A stretch of 7,407 bases of DNA from JBBSGD01 sp038254435. Its GTDB lineage: Bacteria; Actinomycetota; CADDZG01; WHSQ01. Made by a program: the position numbers and the translations under genes. The notes beneath the pieces are model-generated. The model saw only the letters and a program-made list of their open reading frames with translations. It made no database searches and was not told where the DNA came from. Shown here in pieces: positions 5,831 to 7,407 of this stretch; the first letter of the stretch is position 1; the number at the start of each line of letters is the position of its first letter. The DNA lies in contig JBBSGD010000080.1 of the NCBI GenBank assembly GCA_038254435.1, positions 1-7,407 of the forward strand, given 5' to 3'.

Positions 5831-6727
5831 GTGATCGACCTTCATTGCCACACGACGGTCTCGGACGGTGGAGACTCGCCCACGGCCTTGGTGAGCAAGG
5901 CGGCCGGCGCGGGACTGACGGCGATCGCGGTAACCGATCACGACAATGACGCCGGCTGCGACGAGGCCGTTGCGGCGGGGATCGAGCATGGCCTCGAGGT
6001 CGTGCGCGGCGTGGAGATCTCCTGTGACGTCGAGGACCTAGCAGAGCGCGGCTACGCGCCATGGGTGCGACCGACCATGCACCTGCTCGGCTACTTCATC
6101 CCACAGTCGCGCAACTCGCTGTCTGAGGGTCTGTTCGCGCTACAGAACGCGCGGGCGAATCGCAACCAGATCATCGTGGACCGGCTCAACGAGCTCGGCG
6201 TACCGGTAACGTTCGAGGAGGTGGAGACCGAAGCCGGCGGGCCGGGCGCGCAGATCGGTCGCCCACACTTCGCGGCGGCGCTGGTTCGTCACGGCGCCGT
6301 CCCCGATTACCAGAGCGCCTTCGACGATTACCTGGCCAAGGGCGCGAAGGCTTACATAACACGCAAGCTGTACCGCCCTGGGGAGGCAGTCGAGCTCATG
6401 GTCTCCTCGGCCGTGGTGCCGGTGCTCGCGCATCCCTTCACGCTCGCCCTCGGGGCCTCGGACACCGAGCGGTTCGTCGCCGAGCTGTGCGACGCGGGCC
6501 TAGAGGGCATTGAGGGTTACCACGGGGACCTGCCGCTCGAAGAGCAGGCCGGATACAGGGAGCTGGGGCACAAGAAGGGGCTCATCGTTTCCGGCGGGAG
6601 TGACTACCACGGCGACATGCGCCCCGATCGCTCGCTACCCGGCGGCAAGCACGCGATCACGACTCCGCCTGAAGTGCTCGAGGAGCTGCGCGGCGCAGCC
6701 GAGTTGCTGAGGCAAGCCATCGCATAG
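5831..6727 (+). CDS. PHP-domain phosphoesterase, YciV/TrpH type; possible PAP 3'-phosphatase
   Basis: A 298-residue PHP-family metal-dependent phosphoesterase. Metal ligands of the trinuclear site are present in order: His5, His7 and Asp12 (DLHCHTTVSDG), Asp36 and His37 (VTDHDN), Glu62 (GVEIS), His84 (HLLGY), His201 (LAHPF), and Asp258 and His260 (GSDYHGD). GRPH at 143-146 in the inserted helical part is typical of the YciV/TrpH subfamily. Characterised relatives (Chromobacterium CV1693, E. coli YciV/RNase AM) hydrolyse 3',5'-bisphosphonucleotides or trim RNA 5' ends. After cysC, recycling of PAP (3'-phosphoadenosine 5'-phosphate) to AMP is the natural guess. The start is GTG, 8 nt after the cysC stop, with only a weak ribosome binding site (AAAGGG at 5813-5818), suggesting translational coupling. 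A GTG at 5823 is out of frame. RNA end-trimming is the main alternative. Confidence 0.88.
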   Translation: MIDLHCHTTVSDGGDSPTALVSKAAGAGLTAIAVTDHDNDAGCDEAVAAGIEHGLEVVRGVEISCDVEDLAERGYAPWVRPTMHLLGYFIPQSRNSLSEGLFALQNARANRNQIIVDRLNELGVPVTFEEVETEAGGPGAQIGRPHFAAALVRHGAVPDYQSAFDDYLAKGAKAYITRKLYRPGEAVELMVSSAVVPVLAHPFTLALGASDTERFVAELCDAGLEGIEGYHGDLPLEEQAGYRELGHKKGLIVSGGSDYHGDMRPDRSLPGGKHAITTPPEVLEELRGAAELLRQAIA

Positions 6728-6742
6728 GAGGATCGCAGCCAC

Positions 6743-7165
6743 ATGTTCATCACGCGGGCGACGCGCCATGACAAAGCCGACGTCAAGGAGTTCTACGCTG
6801 CCAACGAGTGGCACGATGCCGACGCCGGCGAGGGTGTCACCTTCCTTGCGCGCGAGGGGCAAGTCGCCGGATGCGTGCGGCTGATCGAGATCGCGCCGCA
6901 GAAGATAATCGTAGAGGATGTGGTCGTCGCCGCCGAGAGGCGGGGTCAAGGTCTGGGACGCTCGTTGATGCAGGCCGCCATGAACAGCCGCGGCGGAGCG
7001 CTCTACCTGTGCACGCACCCCGAGACACTCGGTTTCTACGAAAAGCTGGGGTTCACGGAGATGGCCTTCGACGACCTCATCCCCGAAGCACAAGGCTATT
7101 TCACCGCGCACGGCGACTGGCCGACAAGGAAGGGTCACGATCACCGCTTCATGAGCGCGCGCTGA
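6743..7165 (+). CDS. GNAT-family N-acetyltransferase
   Basis: A 140-residue single-domain acetyltransferase that would use acetyl-CoA to acetylate an amine. The acetyl-CoA pyrophosphate-binding loop of motif A is RRGQGLG (66-72), after the strand IIVEDVVVAAE. Motif B is represented by FYEKLGF (98-104), which is near-diagnostic of the fold. The N-terminal ITRATRHDKADVKEFY is a usual GNAT beginning. The substrate cannot be read from sequence: arginine-biosynthesis-like, RimI-like and small-molecule types share these motifs. AGGAGG at 6726-6731 overlaps the stop codon of the previous gene and lies 11 nt before the ATG, so the gene is almost certainly in the sat-cysC transcript. A short basic tail (RKGHDHRFMSAR) ends it. 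It is the last gene before a 155-nt gap. Confidence 0.87.
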   Translation: MFITRATRHDKADVKEFYAANEWHDADAGEGVTFLAREGQVAGCVRLIEIAPQKIIVEDVVVAAERRGQGLGRSLMQAAMNSRGGALYLCTHPETLGFYEKLGFTEMAFDDLIPEAQGYFTAHGDWPTRKGHDHRFMSAR

Positions 7166-7227
7166 AAGTCCCTTGAGTTCCCGGAGGGTCGCGGCCGGAG
7201 CGCCCCGCCTCCTTGCCGACTGGGCGG

Positions 7228-7239
7228 ATACGCGCGTAT
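7228..7239. promoter_or_regulatory. 12-bp perfect palindrome upstream of gmd
   Basis: ATACGCGCGTAT is a perfect inverted repeat, 81 nt before the gmd start in an otherwise unstructured GC-rich gap. It could be an operator for a dimeric regulator. No matching second copy was seen in the window, so a function is unproven. Confidence 0.25.
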
Positions 7240-7307
7240 TTGACCGCTCACCACCCACTCGCCGCATGGGGGGAGCGCGGCGCCACCGAAGGTGACACAG
7301 AACCCAA

Positions 7308-7313
7308 TATGCT
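7308..7313 (+). promoter_or_regulatory. Possible -10 element for a leaderless gmd transcript
   Basis: TATGCT (4 of 6 consensus bases, TANNNT pattern) ends 7 nt before the gmd ATG at 7321, and no ribosome binding site is visible in that interval. This is the layout of leaderless promoters, which are common in actinobacteria and often lack a -35 box. GTGACA at 7292-7297 resembles a -35 box but is only 10 nt away, too close for normal spacing. Confidence 0.35.
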
Positions 7314-7320
7314 CGTCCCA

Positions 7321-7407
7321 ATGCGCACCGCTCTGATTACCGGGGTCACCGGGCAGGACGGGTCCTATCTCGCGGAGCTCCTTCTGGCCAAGGGCTACGA
7401 GGTCCAC
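7321..7407 (+). CDS. gmd: GDP-mannose 4,6-dehydratase, N-terminal fragment (cut by window end)
   Basis: The first 29 codons are present and open to the end of the window. The start, TALITGVTGQDGSYLAELLL (residues 3-22), carries the Rossmann NAD(P)-binding GxxGxxG as GVTGQDG (8-14). The TGQDGSYL wording is typical of Gmd rather than other short-chain sugar epimerases. Gmd converts GDP-mannose to GDP-4-keto-6-deoxymannose, the branch point to GDP-fucose, GDP-rhamnose and related deoxyhexoses for surface glycans. No Shine-Dalgarno sequence lies just upstream, so translation may be leaderless. It is separated by 155 nt from the sulfate-activation operon and probably opens a polysaccharide gene set. 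The catalytic Ser/Thr-Tyr-Lys region is outside the window, so a related NDP-sugar dehydratase cannot be wholly excluded. Confidence 0.85.
   Translation, partial: MRTALITGVTGQDGSYLAELLLAKGYEVH

Noticed and set aside
7183..7212. GGAGG/CCTCC pairing after the GNAT gene as a terminator
   Set aside because: Imperfect stem and no T-run after it; not a credible intrinsic terminator.
6635..7321. A 228-codon minus-strand frame across the GNAT gene and the gmd upstream gap
   Set aside because: Antisense to clear GNAT motifs. It starts within the gmd promoter area but shows no family motif.

Overview
The window is GC-rich, gene-dense bacterial chromosome. Codons strongly prefer G or C in the third position, most starts have AGGAGG-like ribosome binding sites, and every convincing gene is on the + strand. 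The style fits a deep-branching high-GC Gram-positive (an actinobacterial lineage such as Thermoleophilia is my best guess). No phylogenetic marker fixes this, so the taxonomy is inference. I see no tRNA, rRNA, CRISPR array, transposase or phage gene.

Layout. (1) 19-2112: complete groES and groEL, the chaperonin operon, with a 129-nt spacer. (2) 2113-2552: a 440-nt gap with no convincing protein gene. It holds a GC-rich hairpin after groEL, a plausible sigma70-type promoter (TTGTCC-17 nt-TAGATT), and at its predicted start point a compact structure closed by a perfect 9-bp helix and followed by TTTTTCTTTT. That structure looks like an attenuator or a very short terminated RNA. (3) 2553-7165: five tightly spaced genes (gaps of 34, 50, 8 and 15 nt), probably one operon: sat (ATP sulfurylase), an alkaline-phosphatase-superfamily phosphodiesterase-like protein, cysC (APS kinase), a PHP-domain phosphoesterase of the YciV/TrpH type, and a GNAT acetyltransferase. 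(4) 7166-7320: a 155-nt gap with a 12-bp palindrome and a possible leaderless -10 element. (5) 7321 to the window end: the first 29 codons of gmd (GDP-mannose 4,6-dehydratase).

How the genes fit together. Sat makes APS from ATP and sulfate, and CysC phosphorylates APS to PAPS, the universal sulfuryl donor. Known relatives of the PHP protein remove the 3'-phosphate from 3',5'-bisphosphonucleotides, so it may recycle the PAP left after PAPS is used. No APS/PAPS reductase or sulfite reductase is visible. The next gene starts GDP-deoxyhexose synthesis (the fucose/rhamnose type). Together this suggests a module that makes PAPS for sulfation, perhaps of a surface polysaccharide, rather than for cysteine synthesis. 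The phosphodiesterase-like protein between sat and cysC has a complete two-metal site but no assigned role, and is the most interesting protein here. The leader upstream of sat is the most interesting non-coding element.
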